This document shows positions 1-7,193 of a DNA stretch of 7,976 bases, piece after piece. Position 1 is the stretch's first letter; every line of letters begins with the position of its first letter. Origin of the DNA: JAHJDO01 sp030671985 [NCBI: bacterium] (GTDB taxonomy: Bacteria; JAHJDO01). Below the pieces are notes generated by a model. The model made no database searches. It saw nothing but the letters and a program-made list of their open reading frames with translations, and had not been told where the DNA came from. The position numbers were made by a program, and so were the translations under genes. Where the stretch lies: the NCBI GenBank assembly GCA_030671985.1, contig DAOVHI010000061.1, forward strand, positions 1 through 7,976, read 5' to 3'.

Positions 1-7
1 CTCTCAT
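1..7 (-). other. possible start of the next operon gene, cut by the window edge
   Basis: After the uxs stop (16-14) the minus strand reads ATTCCT and then ATG at 7-5, continuing AGA. A possible AAGG lies 11 to 12 bases upstream, within the end of uxs. Only two codons are visible, so it is just a candidate for a further gene of the same operon. Confidence 0.25.
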
Positions 8-13
8 AGGAAT

Positions 14-946
14 TTAAGCCTTGTTTCTAAAGAACTCAACTGTGCTTCTAATCCCTTGCTGAATGTCAACAACGGATTCCCAATTGAGTTCTTTTTTTGC
101 CTTGGAAATATCAGGCCTGCGCACTCTTGGATCATCAACCGGCAAGGGCTTAAAGATAATCTTACTTTTGCTTTCTGTTATTTGAATTACTTGTTTTGCA
201 AAATCCAGAATTGTCATTTCAGCCGGATTTCCTATGTTTACAGGAGTGTTCACGCCTGAAAGAAGTAATCTATATATTCCCTCCGCAAGATCGGAGATAT
301 AACAAAAGCTGCGTGTTTGTGTCCCTTTCCCAAAAACCGTAAGCGCCTTATCTCTTAAGGCCTGATTTATAAATGCAGGGACTGCTCTGCCGTCATGTAT
401 CCGCATTCGGGGCCCGTATGTATTGAAAATTCTTACGATTCTTGTTTCAACTTTGTGAAAACGCTGATAAGCCATAGTCATGGATTCTGCAAATCTCTTT
501 GCCTCGTCATAAACCCCGCGAGGTCCAATAGGATTTACGTTCCCCCAATAAGTCTCCGGCTGCGGATTAACTAGAGGATCTCCATATATTTCGGATGTAG
601 AAGCAAGTAAAAAAGTAGCTTTTTTTTCTTTGGCAAGCCCGAGCGCATTATGCGTTCCCAGCGAACCTACTTTTAAGGTTTGAATAGGCAGTTCAAGATA
701 ATCAATCGGGCTTGCAGGAGAGGCAAAATGCAGAATATAATCAAGCCTGCCTTCAATATCAATATAATTAGTGACGTCGTGTTTTATGAATGTAAAATTC
801 TTCTCCTGCCGCATATGAACCATGTTGTCTTCGCTTCCGGTTATTAAGTTATCCACGCAGATCACGCGATAGCCTCTATCTAATAAAAAATCGCAAAGAT
901 GTGACCCTATAAAACCTGCTCCGCCTGTAATCAAAACTGTTTTCAT
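14..946 (-). CDS. uxs: UDP-glucuronate decarboxylase (UDP-xylose synthase)
   Basis: This 310-residue extended short-chain dehydrogenase/reductase should decarboxylate UDP-glucuronate to UDP-xylose in the cytoplasm using tightly bound NAD. The sequence shows the N-terminal NAD-binding motif [10 protein letters not shown] (residues 7-16). The family-typical [11 protein letters not shown] follows at about 73-83, then STSEIYGDP (116-124) with the Ser/Glu pair expected in the active site. The catalytic Tyr146 and Lys150 sit in YDEAK, just after [18 protein letters not shown] (175-181) and [10 protein letters not shown] (271-280) supply the substrate-binding arginine region seen in UXS and ArnA-type decarboxylases. 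Full length matches soluble bacterial UXS, with no membrane segment. The ATG overlaps the stop of the upstream epimerase by four bases (ATGA), with AAGGA at 956-960, nine bases upstream. Its substrate would come from the ugd product in the same operon. Confidence in the family is high; the UDP-xylose product is inferred from the family. Confidence 0.93.
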   Translation of the reverse strand: MKTVLITGGAGFIGSHLCDFLLDRGYRVICVDNLITGSEDNMVHMRQEKNFTFIKHDVTNYIDIEGRLDYILHFASPASPIDYLELPIQTLKVGSLGTHNALGLAKEKKATFLLASTSEIYGDPLVNPQPETYWGNVNPIGPRGVYDEAKRFAESMTMAYQRFHKVETRIVRIFNTYGPRMRIHDGRAVPAFINQALRDKALTVFGKGTQTRSFCYISDLAEGIYRLLLSGVNTPVNIGNPAEMTILDFAKQVIQITESKSKIIFKPLPVDDPRVRRPDISKAKKELNWESVVDIQQGIRSTVEFFRNKA

Positions 947-1881
947 GATTTATTGTCCTTATGCCATGCTATGGTCTTTTTTATGCCCTGTTCAAAACTG
1001 GTTTTCAAGCTATACCCCAGCATATTTGTGGCTTTTGATATATCTGCCAAAGAATGTTTTATATCTCCTTTTCTTGGCTCAAGATAATCAGATTTTACCT
1101 TACTTGAAAGTAGATATTTAAGCAGTTTAACCAAATCATTAAGAGACGTCTGTCTGCCGCAGGCACAATTCAATGCTTCGCCAGATGCGCCTTTCGCTTC
1201 AGCGGCCAGCATATTTGCATAAACAACATTGTCTATATACGTGAAATCTCTGGATTGTTCTCCATCGCCATAGATTTGAGGAGCGGTATTATTTAAAAAA
1301 CAAGTTATAAACTTAGGAATAACAGCAGCATACTGGCTGGCTGGATCTTGTCTGGGGCCAAAAACATTAAAATATCTCAAACATAGTGTATCAAGCCCGT
1401 AAACAGAGTAAAAAACGCGACAGTAATATTCACCGGTTAGTTTGCTTACAGCATAGGGAGACAACGGATTGGGTTTCATGTCTTCTTTTTTTGGCAAAGA
1501 AGGAGAGTCCCCGTATGCAGAAGAAGAACCGGCGTAGATAAATTTCCTTATCTTATTTTTCTTCGCAGCAAAAAGCAGGTTTAATGTGCCGTCTATGTTA
1601 ACCTGATTTGCTGTTATCGGATCCTCAACTGACCTTGCTACAGAAGGCAGGGCTGCTTCATGAAAGCAAAGATCAACGCCTTTCATCGCTTTGTCTAAAA
1701 GATTCGTATCTCTTATATCGCCTTCTATAAATTCTATATCATTGATCAAATGGGCGAGATTATTGATATTCCCCGTGGAAAGGTTATCTATTACCCTAAC
1801 TTTTTTGCCGCGACCTACAAGCTCATCCACAATATGAGAACCTATAAAGCCTGCACCGCCTGTTACTAAACAGATACTCAT
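943..1881 (-). CDS. wbpP: NAD-dependent UDP-sugar 4-epimerase, WbpP-like (UDP-GlcNAc/GlcNAcA 4-epimerase)
   Basis: This 312-residue extended SDR protein probably inverts C4 of a UDP-hexose derivative in the cytoplasm. Visible motifs are [10 protein letters not shown] (7-16) for NAD binding, [15 protein letters not shown] (about 74-88), the SSSAYGD active-site strand (119-125) and catalytic Tyr143/Lys147 in [20 protein letters not shown] (168-180) is followed by YAAVIPKF (184-191), then [13 protein letters not shown] (204-216). The RQDP/YAAVIP combination is typical of the WbpP/Gne-like clade acting on N-acetylated UDP-sugars, rather than classical GalE. The adjacent WbpA-type dehydrogenase supports UDP-GlcNAcA to UDP-GalNAcA, or UDP-GlcNAc to UDP-GalNAc. 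A UDP-glucuronate 4-epimerase remains possible, since ugd is also present. The ATG has AAGGA at 1888-1892, six bases upstream. Twelve bases separate it from the upstream gene, and its stop overlaps uxs by four. Confidence 0.85.
   Translation of the reverse strand: MSICLVTGGAGFIGSHIVDELVGRGKKVRVIDNLSTGNINNLAHLINDIEFIEGDIRDTNLLDKAMKGVDLCFHEAALPSVARSVEDPITANQVNIDGTLNLLFAAKKNKIRKFIYAGSSSAYGDSPSLPKKEDMKPNPLSPYAVSKLTGEYYCRVFYSVYGLDTLCLRYFNVFGPRQDPASQYAAVIPKFITCFLNNTAPQIYGDGEQSRDFTYIDNVVYANMLAAEAKGASGEALNCACGRQTSLNDLVKLLKYLLSSKVKSDYLEPRKGDIKHSLADISKATNMLGYSLKTSFEQGIKKTIAWHKDNKS
956..960 (-). promoter_or_regulatory. ribosome binding site of uxs inside the epimerase gene
   Basis: The minus-strand AAGGA lies nine bases before the uxs ATG at 946, within the last codons of the epimerase gene. 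It supports the start chosen at the ATGA overlap. Confidence 0.6.
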
Positions 1882-1887
1882 TTCTAT

Positions 1888-1892
1888 TCCTT
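1888..1892 (-). promoter_or_regulatory. ribosome binding site of the 4-epimerase
   Basis: The minus-strand AAGGA lies six bases before the ATG at 1881, in the 12-base gap after the WbpA-type dehydrogenase. It supports that start. Confidence 0.6.
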
Positions 1893-1893
1893 C

Positions 1894-3198
1894 TTACAGC
1901 CTAAATACATTCTCAAAATTCCCTTTTAACCCGCTTATTGCATTTCTTGTGTCTAAGACAGCGGATGAATTTTCAACAATAAATTTATAATCATACACAC
2001 TATGATTCGTGACAATAATCGTACAATCAGATTCCTTCAGGGATGATTTATCGAGCTCTTTTGAGCGCATTGACGTACTATCTGTGTTTATCTCCGAAAC
2101 ATGGGGATCATTGAAGCACACATTTGCCCCTTTTTTTAACAGCATATTTATAATTTCTATTGCCGGTGATTCTCTCCAATCCCCCACATCCTTTTTATAA
2201 GCAACCCCGAGTATCAATACGGTTGAACCGTTAATGCTCTTTTTAAAGCTATTTAATATATCTCTTATTTTCCCTATTACATATTTAGGCATTGCCTTAT
2301 TAATCTCGCCGGCAAGCTCTATGAATTTTGCTTCATATCCGTGAAGTCTGGATTTCCATGTAAGATAGAACGGATCAAGCGGAATACAATGTCCGCCTAT
2401 GCCAGGCCCGGGATAGAATGGCATAAATCCAAATGGCTTTGTTGCAGCGGCTCCTATAACTTCCCACACATCTATATCTAAACAATCGCACATTATCGCC
2501 ATCTCATTTACAAGCGCTATATTCACACTGCGAAACGTGTTCTCCAGAAGCTTCACCATTTCAGCTACACGTGAGGAAGAGACGGGAATAATATTGCTAT
2601 TGATCTGCCCGTATAAAGTTTTCGCCGCCAAAGTAGATTGACTATTGATCCCACCTATTACTTTTGGAATATTTGCCGTATTGTATTTTTTATTTCCCGG
2701 ATCCACTCTTTCCGGCGAAAACGCAAGATAGAAGTCTTTTCCCGCTTTTAGTTCGCTTTTCTCCAGTATCGGTTGTATGACTTCGTCTGTTGTTCCCGGA
2801 TACGTGGTGCTCTCCAATACAATTAATTGTTCCTCTTTTAGAGTTTTTGCTATCTTTTTAGACGCATCGATTATATAGGAAATATCCGGTTCCTTTGTTT
2901 TTCGCAATGGTGTCGGAACACACATTATAATAGCGTCCTGCCTGCTAAGAACCCCGTAATCTGTCGTTGCCTGAAAAGATTTCTCTTTCACATATAATTT
3001 AATCTCTGAAGATTTCACGTCTCCAATATATGAAACCCCTTTGCTAACGCTTTTCACTCTCTTTTTATCAACATCTATGCCCGTTACGCAAAACCCTTTT
3101 TTTGCGAACTCCATACACAAAGGAAGCCCCACATATCCCAAACCAATTACCGCAATTTGGGCTTTTTTATTTTTTATTTTGTGAATTAAGCTTGACAT
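1894..3198 (-). CDS. wbpA: UDP-N-acetyl-hexosamine 6-dehydrogenase, WbpA/WecC-type
   Basis: This 434-residue nucleotide-sugar dehydrogenase should oxidise C6 of UDP-GlcNAc (or UDP-GalNAc/ManNAc) to the uronic acid with two NAD+. The N-terminal Rossmann motif is IGLGYVGLP (18-26). CVPTP (93-97) and ESTTYPGTT (129-137) follow, then SPERVDPG (161-168). That last motif is characteristic of the N-acetyl-hexosamine branch and is absent from the neighbouring UDP-glucose enzyme. Lys216 and Asn220 lie in the central helix. The catalytic cysteine is Cys271 in GPGIGGHCIPLDP (264-276). The C-terminal domain starts near GVAYKKDVGDWRESPA (331-346). Closeness to WbpA, rather than to WecC or TviB, is judged by eye, so the exact substrate is uncertain. 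The start overlaps the end of ugd by 13 bases, with a purine-rich AAGGGA at 3208-3213 inside ugd. The epimerase next door probably uses its product or competes for its substrate. Confidence 0.88.
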   Translation of the reverse strand: MSSLIHKIKNKKAQIAVIGLGYVGLPLCMEFAKKGFCVTGIDVDKKRVKSVSKGVSYIGDVKSSEIKLYVKEKSFQATTDYGVLSRQDAIIMCVPTPLRKTKEPDISYIIDASKKIAKTLKEEQLIVLESTTYPGTTDEVIQPILEKSELKAGKDFYLAFSPERVDPGNKKYNTANIPKVIGGINSQSTLAAKTLYGQINSNIIPVSSSRVAEMVKLLENTFRSVNIALVNEMAIMCDCLDIDVWEVIGAAATKPFGFMPFYPGPGIGGHCIPLDPFYLTWKSRLHGYEAKFIELAGEINKAMPKYVIGKIRDILNSFKKSINGSTVLILGVAYKKDVGDWRESPAIEIINMLLKKGANVCFNDPHVSEINTDSTSMRSKELDKSSLKESDCTIIVTNHSVYDYKFIVENSSAVLDTRNAISGLKGNFENVFRL

Positions 3199-4496
3199 CT
3201 TTTCCGTTCCCTTCCAATGCTCTTATAAACAAAACCGAGCTTTTTCATTTTTTCAGGGTCATATATATTGCGGCCGTCAATAATCACTGAATGATTAAGC
3301 AGGCTTTTTATCTTTTCAAGATCCAGTTTCTCAAACTCCGGCCAGTCTGTAATTATAACAAGCGCGTCGCTGTCTTTTGCCGCACAATAAGGGTCTTTGC
3401 AATATTGTACATTCTTTAAGATTTTCTTTGCTGCGCACCCGGCCACAGGATCATATGCTTTAATCTTTGCGCCCTCTTGCTGAAGCTTGTTTATAATATA
3501 TATTGAAGGCGCCTCTCTCATGTCGTCGGTGTTCGGCTTGAAAGAAAGCCCCAATATCCCTATGGTTTTATTATTCACAACCCACATTGCCTGCTTTATT
3601 TTCCTGACTAAATCTTCTTTTTGCATTCTGTTGACGCCTTCAACAGACTTGAGTATTTCAAAGTCGTATCCTGACTCTTCAGCTATTTTGACAAACGCAG
3701 AAACATCCTTTGGGAAACAAGAGCCTCCATAACCTATGCCGGCGCACAGAAAACTTTTCCCTATCCTTTTATCAAGCCCCATGCCCTCCGCAACTTTTTC
3801 AACATCAGCTCCTACCCGTTCGCATATATTGGCGATTGAATTAATATAAGATATCTTAAGCGCAAGATATGAATTCGACGCGTGTTTAATAATTTCTGCG
3901 CTCTTTATATCCGTAACAACTATTGGAGCATTAAGCGGCTGATATAATTTCGTCATTATTTTTTCTGCTTTTTCGCTTTCAACTCCGATTACAATCCTGT
4001 CTGGATGCATAAAATCAGATATTGCGGAACCCTCCCTTAGAAATTCAGGATTGGAAACAACATCAAAATCAACGTCATGTATGTTGTTCTGCTTCACTGT
4101 CTGCCTGACCCATTCTCCGGTATGTACAGGAACTGTGCTTTTTTCAACAATTACTCTGTAGCTGTCCATTGCCTTTGCCACGCTCTGAGACACAGCTTCA
4201 ACATAGGATAGATCTGCCTCTCCACTCTTTTTTGAAGGAGTTCCAACTGCAATAAAGATTATCTCGGAATTTTCTACACCTTCAGAAACCTCTGTAGTAA
4301 AAGAAATCCTTTTTTCACTCAGATTTCGTTCAACCATTTCCTCCAGCCCGGGCTCATATATAGGAATAATGCCTTTTTTTAATCCTTCTATTTTCTCTTT
4401 ATCAATATCCACACATATTACGTTGTTACCAATATCCGCCAGACATATACCCGTTACAAGCCCCACATAACCTGTTCCTATCACACATACACGCAT
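3186..4496 (-). CDS. ugd: UDP-glucose 6-dehydrogenase
   Basis: This 436-residue cytoplasmic enzyme should oxidise UDP-glucose to UDP-glucuronate in two NAD+-dependent steps. The sequence begins directly with the Rossmann fold motif VIGTGYVGL (5-13). AVGTPS (83-88), EKSTVP (118-123) and SNPEFLREG (148-156) follow. The latter is typical of true UDP-glucose dehydrogenases, whereas the paralogue downstream has SPERVDPG. Lys204 and Asn208 lie in EIIKHASNSYLALK. The catalytic Cys260 is in GYGGSCFPKD (255-264). The C-terminal domain carries GLSFKPNTDDMREAP (316-330). Length is normal. The ATG shares one base with the stop of the small upstream membrane protein (TAATG), and no strong Shine-Dalgarno sequence is visible, so translation is probably coupled. 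UDP-glucuronate can feed uxs at the end of the operon. A few bacterial homologues are regulated by tyrosine phosphorylation, but nothing here indicates that. Confidence 0.95.
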   Translation of the reverse strand: MRVCVIGTGYVGLVTGICLADIGNNVICVDIDKEKIEGLKKGIIPIYEPGLEEMVERNLSEKRISFTTEVSEGVENSEIIFIAVGTPSKKSGEADLSYVEAVSQSVAKAMDSYRVIVEKSTVPVHTGEWVRQTVKQNNIHDVDFDVVSNPEFLREGSAISDFMHPDRIVIGVESEKAEKIMTKLYQPLNAPIVVTDIKSAEIIKHASNSYLALKISYINSIANICERVGADVEKVAEGMGLDKRIGKSFLCAGIGYGGSCFPKDVSAFVKIAEESGYDFEILKSVEGVNRMQKEDLVRKIKQAMWVVNNKTIGILGLSFKPNTDDMREAPSIYIINKLQQEGAKIKAYDPVAGCAAKKILKNVQYCKDPYCAAKDSDALVIITDWPEFEKLDLEKIKSLLNHSVIIDGRNIYDPEKMKKLGFVYKSIGRERKRCQA

Positions 4497-4690
4497 TACT
4501 TTTTATCTCGCTTGGAAAAATGGGTAAGTCCGAATTTGAGAAACTCTGTAGCATTCCCCGATATTTTCTTGAGCTCTTCCATAATTACGCCCATCCTAAT
4601 TTCTAGACTTATTATTAAAAAAAGAAGCAAAACAATAATTACGCTTGTTACAACTACAAAATAAAATTCAAAACTGCTTAATATCTCCAT
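4496..4690 (-). CDS. small single-pass membrane protein of unknown function
   Basis: This 64-residue protein is not recognised as a known family. It starts with a short polar stretch, then has one strongly hydrophobic segment (about residues 9-28, rich in Val, Ile and Leu) ending before an acidic/basic EIRM. A C-terminal amphipathic region follows (about 36-57) and a basic tail, KRDKK. By the positive-inside rule the basic tail probably lies in the cytoplasm, with the N-terminus outside. It is likely a real gene. It has a very strong Shine-Dalgarno GGGAGGGG at 4700-4707, follows a plausible promoter and shares one base with the ugd start in a TAATG junction. It is the first gene of the sugar-nucleotide operon. 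It could be a small membrane anchor or regulator for the polysaccharide machinery, or simply a leader ORF that sets ugd translation; neither is shown by the sequence. Confidence 0.75.
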   Translation of the reverse strand: MEILSSFEFYFVVVTSVIIVLLLFLIISLEIRMGVIMEELKKISGNATEFLKFGLTHFSKRDKK

Positions 4691-4699
4691 CTCAACAAA

Positions 4700-4707
4700 C
4701 CCCTCCC
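4700..4707 (-). promoter_or_regulatory. strong ribosome binding site for the small membrane protein
   Basis: Read on the minus strand this is GGGAGGGG, ending nine bases before the ATG at 4690. It is the best Shine-Dalgarno match in the window and fixes the start of the 64-residue gene. Confidence 0.7.
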
Positions 4708-4720
4708 ATAAATTTAGTAT

Positions 4721-4749
4721 ATTCTACATTAAGCCTTTTAATAGTACAA
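4721..4749 (-). promoter_or_regulatory. candidate sigma-70-type promoter for the sugar-nucleotide operon
   Basis: On the minus strand, TTGTAC (4749-4744, a weak -35 matching three of six consensus bases) is followed after 17 bases by TAGAAT (4726-4721, a -10 matching five of six). A start near 4714 would give a leader of about 24 bases carrying the strong ribosome binding site. It lies in the only real gap of the window, between lepB and the small membrane protein, which favours a functional promoter. In AT-rich DNA such matches also arise by chance. No operator or riboswitch-like structure was seen in the gap. Confidence 0.4.
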
Positions 4750-4754
4750 TAAAG

Positions 4755-5399
4755 TTACCTTATTACACGCATTTTTATTAAAGGCCAGTGTACAAAGAAC
4801 GCCCTGCCCAACAAGTTCTTCTTGGGAACAAAGCCCCAAAATCGCGAATCACTGCTGCTTTTTGTATTGTCCCCCATAACAAAATACGCATCATCAGGTA
4901 TTTTAATCACGCCTTCTCCATACATTCCTTCATTGTAATAATATCGTTCTGCTATTTTGGGGATATTCAGCTTTTCTCCGTTTATAAAAACACTCCCGTT
5001 TTTTATCTCTATTGTCTCCATGGGAAGACCTATCAACCTTTTTATGAAGTTTTTTTTGGGGTTAACGGGATACACAAAAACTATAACATCTCCTCTCTTT
5101 GGCTTTGTAAAATAGTATATAAACTTGTTTACCATAATGTGGTTCCCTACGTTCAGCGCAGGAATCATTGATCCGGTTGGGATTGCAAAAGTCTGCACAA
5201 TAAAAGTAACAATTATTAGCGCAAGAATAGATGCAGATCTTGCAGAATCCACATACTCAAAAATAAATTCGAGCGCTTTTTTGCGCTTAGAGTTCCCTTT
5301 CTCTCTTTTGATAAAATATCTTAAGATAATAACTGCCGCAATCAATCCTATCGCGAGATAGAAGATATGCATCGGCACTTTTTTAATTAATATATTCAT
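4755..5399 (-). CDS. lepB: signal peptidase I
   Basis: This 214-residue membrane serine protease (S26 family) should cleave signal peptides from exported proteins at the outer face of the cytoplasmic membrane. Two hydrophobic segments are visible: residues about 11-29, and about 57-73 directly before the catalytic box. Between them lies a basic cytoplasmic loop containing KREKGNSKRKK, giving the two-TM topology common in Gram-negative LepB. The nucleophile is Ser77 in IPTGSMIPAL and the general base is Lys120 in NFIKRLIGLP. GDNTKSSSDSRFWG (176-189) is the conserved box E. Residues about 100-111 (KPKRGDVIVFVY) form box C. The ATG immediately follows the lepA TGA with no gap, so translation is probably coupled. 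An alternative start at Met10 would shorten the first membrane segment's lead-in. The lepA-lepB order is known from many bacteria, including E. coli. Confidence 0.95.
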   Translation of the reverse strand: MNILIKKVPMHIFYLAIGLIAAVIILRYFIKREKGNSKRKKALEFIFEYVDSARSASILALIIVTFIVQTFAIPTGSMIPALNVGNHIMVNKFIYYFTKPKRGDVIVFVYPVNPKKNFIKRLIGLPMETIEIKNGSVFINGEKLNIPKIAERYYYNEGMYGEGVIKIPDDAYFVMGDNTKSSSDSRFWGFVPKKNLLGRAFFVHWPLIKMRVIR

Positions 5400-7193
5400 T
5401 CAACTAGCCCTGATCATAGCCACAAACGCTTCTTGTGGAATAGAAACACTTCCTATTTGTTTCATTCTCTTTTTGCCTTTCTTCTGTTTCTCCAAAAGCT
5501 TTCTTTTTCTCGTAACATCTCCCCCATATAGTTTGGCAATAACATCTTTTCTCAAAGGAGAAATGGTTTCTCTTGCGATAACCTTGCTTCCTATCGCTGC
5601 CTGAATAGCAATACTTATAAGCTGCTTTGGTATTGTCTGTTTTAGTCTGCTTGTCAGATCCCTTCCCCGATAATAAGCCTTATCTCTATGCACCATAGAA
5701 GACATCGCAGCCACCGACTCTCCGTTTATTAATATGTCAAGCTTGACTATGTCCGCTTCCCTATAACCAATATACTCATAATCCATTGAACCGTATCCTT
5801 TCGTTATAGATTTTAGCCTGTCGTAAAAATCCGTTATCATTTCCGTAAGAGGCATCTCATAAACCAACATTGCTGATTTTTCGTTTATATAATCAATGCT
5901 CTTATATATACTCCTTTTACTTTGGCAAAGCTCCATAACTCCGCCGACATACTCTTTTGGCACAATGAGCATTGCTCTTACATATGGCTCTTTTATGTTT
6001 TCTATATGTGACGGATCAGAAAGCTCCGATGGATTATGTATTTCAACTGCTTGTCCGTTAAGCTTCTTTACCTTATAACTGACATTCGGTATGGTAATGA
6101 TAAGGTTAAGGTTGTATTCCCGCTCAAGTCGTTCCTGAATAATATCCATATGCAGCAATCCCAGAAATCCGCACCTGAACCCATACCCTAAAGAAGGCAG
6201 GCTCTCAGCCTGATAGCTAAAAGACGCATCGTTGAGCGATAATTTTCCAAGAGCGTCCCTTAGCGCATCCACATCCGCAGAATTTACAGGGTAAAGACCG
6301 CAGAATACAAACGGCTTTGCTTTTTTGTATCCGGGCAGTGTAGACTTAGCAGGATTAGCCGCGCTTGTGATAGTATCTCCTATCGTTGCGTCTGAAACAT
6401 TTTTCATATTAGCCATTACGTACCCCACTTCGCCTGCGGAAAGCTTGTCTATTCGCATCATATTCGGCTTAAACACACCAACTTCATCAACTTCATATAC
6501 TTTATTTGTTCCCATTATTCTGATTTTCATTGAAGCATAAATCTCTCCATTGACAACGCGAACATATGTAATCACTCCTCTGTATGTATCGAAATTTGAA
6601 TCAAAAATTAAACATTGAAGAGACGAGCCCAATTGCCCGCTAGGGCAAGGAATCCTGCTTACTACTGCTTCCAAAATCTCCTCCGTGCCAATCCCTTCTT
6701 TCGCGCTTGCCAATATAATATCTTTGCTATCCAGCCCGATATTGTTGAGCTGCGCCTTCGCGCCTTCTATATCTGCATGATTCTGGTCTATTTTATTTAT
6801 TACGGGAATTACCGTTAAATTCGCATCCAATGCCAGATAAAGATTTGCCATTGTCTGAGCCTGAATACCCTGCGCCGCGTCCACCAGAAGAATCGCCCCT
6901 TCACAAGCTTTCATGCTTCTTGATACTTCATAACTGAAGTCCACATGCCCCGGCGTATCTATAAGATTTAATACATAGGACTTGTTATCTTTGTGCCCAT
7001 AATCTATCCTTACCGCTCTGGCTTTTATTGTTATGCCACGTTCTCTTTCTAAATCCATATCGTCCAGAACTTGTTCCTGAAACAATCTATCGTCTATTGT
7101 GTTTGTGTATTGAAGAATTCTGTCTGCCAATGTAGACTTTCCATGATCTATATGAGCAATGATGCAAAAATTTCTAATATTCTCTATTGTCAT
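5400..7193 (-). CDS. lepA: elongation factor 4 (ribosomal back-translocase LepA)
   Basis: This 597-residue translational GTPase acts on the ribosome, where the family is linked to back-translocation under stress and to ribosome biogenesis. GTPase motifs are AHIDHGKST (G1, 13-21), ERGITIK (switch I/G2, 51-57), DTPGHVDF (G3, 79-86), NKID (G4, 133-136) and SAK (G5, 163-165). Domain II spans about 190-280 and an EF-G III/V-like part about 295-480. It contains the near-invariant [17 protein letters not shown] (335-351). The LepA-specific C-terminal domain follows, with [20 protein letters not shown] (540-559), the basic stretch [19 protein letters not shown] (561-579) and SVSIPQEAF (582-590). Length is normal. 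The ATG at 7193-7191 is preferred over the in-frame TTG one codon earlier, because it makes a TGATG junction with the preceding gene. Position between a secreted DUF3108 protein and lepB suggests one housekeeping operon. Confidence 0.98.
   Translation of the reverse strand: MTIENIRNFCIIAHIDHGKSTLADRILQYTNTIDDRLFQEQVLDDMDLERERGITIKARAVRIDYGHKDNKSYVLNLIDTPGHVDFSYEVSRSMKACEGAILLVDAAQGIQAQTMANLYLALDANLTVIPVINKIDQNHADIEGAKAQLNNIGLDSKDIILASAKEGIGTEEILEAVVSRIPCPSGQLGSSLQCLIFDSNFDTYRGVITYVRVVNGEIYASMKIRIMGTNKVYEVDEVGVFKPNMMRIDKLSAGEVGYVMANMKNVSDATIGDTITSAANPAKSTLPGYKKAKPFVFCGLYPVNSADVDALRDALGKLSLNDASFSYQAESLPSLGYGFRCGFLGLLHMDIIQERLEREYNLNLIITIPNVSYKVKKLNGQAVEIHNPSELSDPSHIENIKEPYVRAMLIVPKEYVGGVMELCQSKRSIYKSIDYINEKSAMLVYEMPLTEMITDFYDRLKSITKGYGSMDYEYIGYREADIVKLDILINGESVAAMSSMVHRDKAYYRGRDLTSRLKQTIPKQLISIAIQAAIGSKVIARETISPLRKDVIAKLYGGDVTRKRKLLEKQKKGKKRMKQIGSVSIPQEAFVAMIRAS

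Noticed and set aside
621-628. An eight-base homopolymer inside uxs, a possible phase-variation tract.
   Set aside because: The frame is intact and it codes for the Lys pair in a lysine-rich surface stretch. Similar short runs occur elsewhere in the window, and eight bases is short for a phase-variable tract.
4725-4745. Weak inverted repeat around AAAGGCTT/AAGCCTTT in the lepB-small protein gap, considered as a terminator.
   Set aside because: The arms overlap into a short palindrome without a proper loop, and no T-run follows on the minus strand.
5049-5057. A run of eight A residues in lepB (minus strand) containing the heptamer A_AAA_AAC in the correct phase for -1 frameshifting, just before the catalytic-lysine box.
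   Set aside because: It encodes the ordinary Lys-Lys-Asn before FIKRLIG, no stem-loop or pseudoknot was evident by eye, and a shift would destroy the protease. Probably chance in AT-rich DNA.
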